From: Gallaecimonas pentaromativorans
GTDB taxonomy: Bacteria > Pseudomonadota > Gammaproteobacteria > Enterobacterales > Gallaecimonadaceae
Length of the DNA: 64,000 nt
Direction of reading: 5' to 3'
Assembly (NCBI RefSeq): GCF_003751625.1
Contig: NZ_RJUL01000002.1
Location: 496,001-560,000, forward strand
The notes under the pieces are model-generated. The model was not told the DNA's origin, searched no databases, and saw only the letters and a list, made by a program, of their open reading frames with translations. Positions within the stretch are counted from its first letter, which is position 1. Each line of letters starts with the position of its first letter. The position numbers were made by a program, and so were the translations under genes. Of this stretch, positions 63,916 through 64,000 are shown piece after piece.

Positions 63916-64000
63916 TTAACTCCCAGGGTCGGCGGCAACGGAGATCTTATCGACGCCCGCAGCTTTGACTTGGTCCATAACCTGCACAACAACACCGTGC
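63916..64000 (-). CDS. ExbD/TolR-family protein, C-terminal end (partial)
   Basis: The minus-strand frame entering from the window edge reads ...VVVQVMDQVKAAGVDKIS and stops at 63918-63916 (TAA) after 27 residues. This is the C-terminal end of ExbD-type proteins. It lies two bases before the tonB ATG, so exbD-tonB-TPR form one operon. Confidence 0.8.
   Translation of the reverse strand, partial: HGVVVQVMDQVKAAGVDKISVAADPGS

Overview
The window is a compact, GC-rich, typical bacterial chromosome segment from a gammaproteobacterium. Gene content and order match Enterobacterales, Vibrio, Shewanella and Aeromonas in several separate blocks: grxD/sodB, ycgB-fadR-nhaB-dsbB, ycgN/ycgL-minCDE, rnd-fadD-slp(yeaY)-tsaB-yoaA, hisGDCBHAFI, and gsk-hemH-adk-htpG-recR-ybaB-dnaX-apt-ybaN. 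The protein style suggests a marine or aquatic gammaproteobacterium near Gallaecimonas or the Alteromonadales/Aeromonadales; that placement is inference. I saw no rRNA, tRNA, insertion sequence, prophage or CRISPR array.

Layout. 1-4.4 kb: a membrane-anchored hydrolase-like protein, a Na+/H+ antiporter, grxD and sodB. 4.5-9.3 kb: the stationary-phase trio yeaG-yeaH-ycgB behind a sigma-S-like promoter. 9.3-16 kb: fadR/nhaB, dsbB, ycgL-lytic transglycosylase-ycgN and minCDE. 16-25 kb (minus strand): rnd, fadD and a long operon running yoaA-tsaB-(89-aa protein)-M50 protease-Slp lipoprotein-exported methyltransferase-like protein-hydrolase. 25-32.3 kb: the full histidine operon with a leader peptide and attenuator. 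32.3-40.8 kb: secreted phosphoesterase, di-haem peroxidase, a hydrolase, phoP-phoQ-DUF817, an acyltransferase and an unknown membrane protein. 40.8-50.5 kb (minus strand): gsk, hemH, adk, htpG (sigma-32 promoter), recR, ybaB, dnaX (frameshift signal), apt and ybaN. 50.5-52.7 kb (minus strand): a three-gene RiPP locus made of a repetitive Cys-rich precursor, a DUF692 (MNIO) enzyme and a DUF2063 partner. 52.8-55.5 kb: dusC, a DksA/TraR-type zinc finger protein and pheA with a Phe-rich leader. 55.6-64 kb (minus strand): two tandem paralogous TonB-dependent receptors, a 709-bp AT-rich non-coding stretch with a CRP-type palindrome, then a periplasmic TPR protein, TonB and the end of ExbD.

The most interesting system is the DUF692/DUF2063 locus at 50543-52659. 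Its precursor has a signal peptide and a 39-bp tandem repeat giving seven EGKCG motifs, one EGNCG and two EAKCG. Relatives of this system make copper-binding thioamide/oxazolone peptides. Other points worth a second look are the dnaX -1 frameshift site (slippery heptamer, upstream Shine-Dalgarno, downstream hairpin and immediate stop), two complete amino-acid attenuators (his and phe) with readable alternative structures, near-consensus sigma-S and sigma-32 promoters, and a possible CRP-controlled transcript between the receptor and TonB genes.
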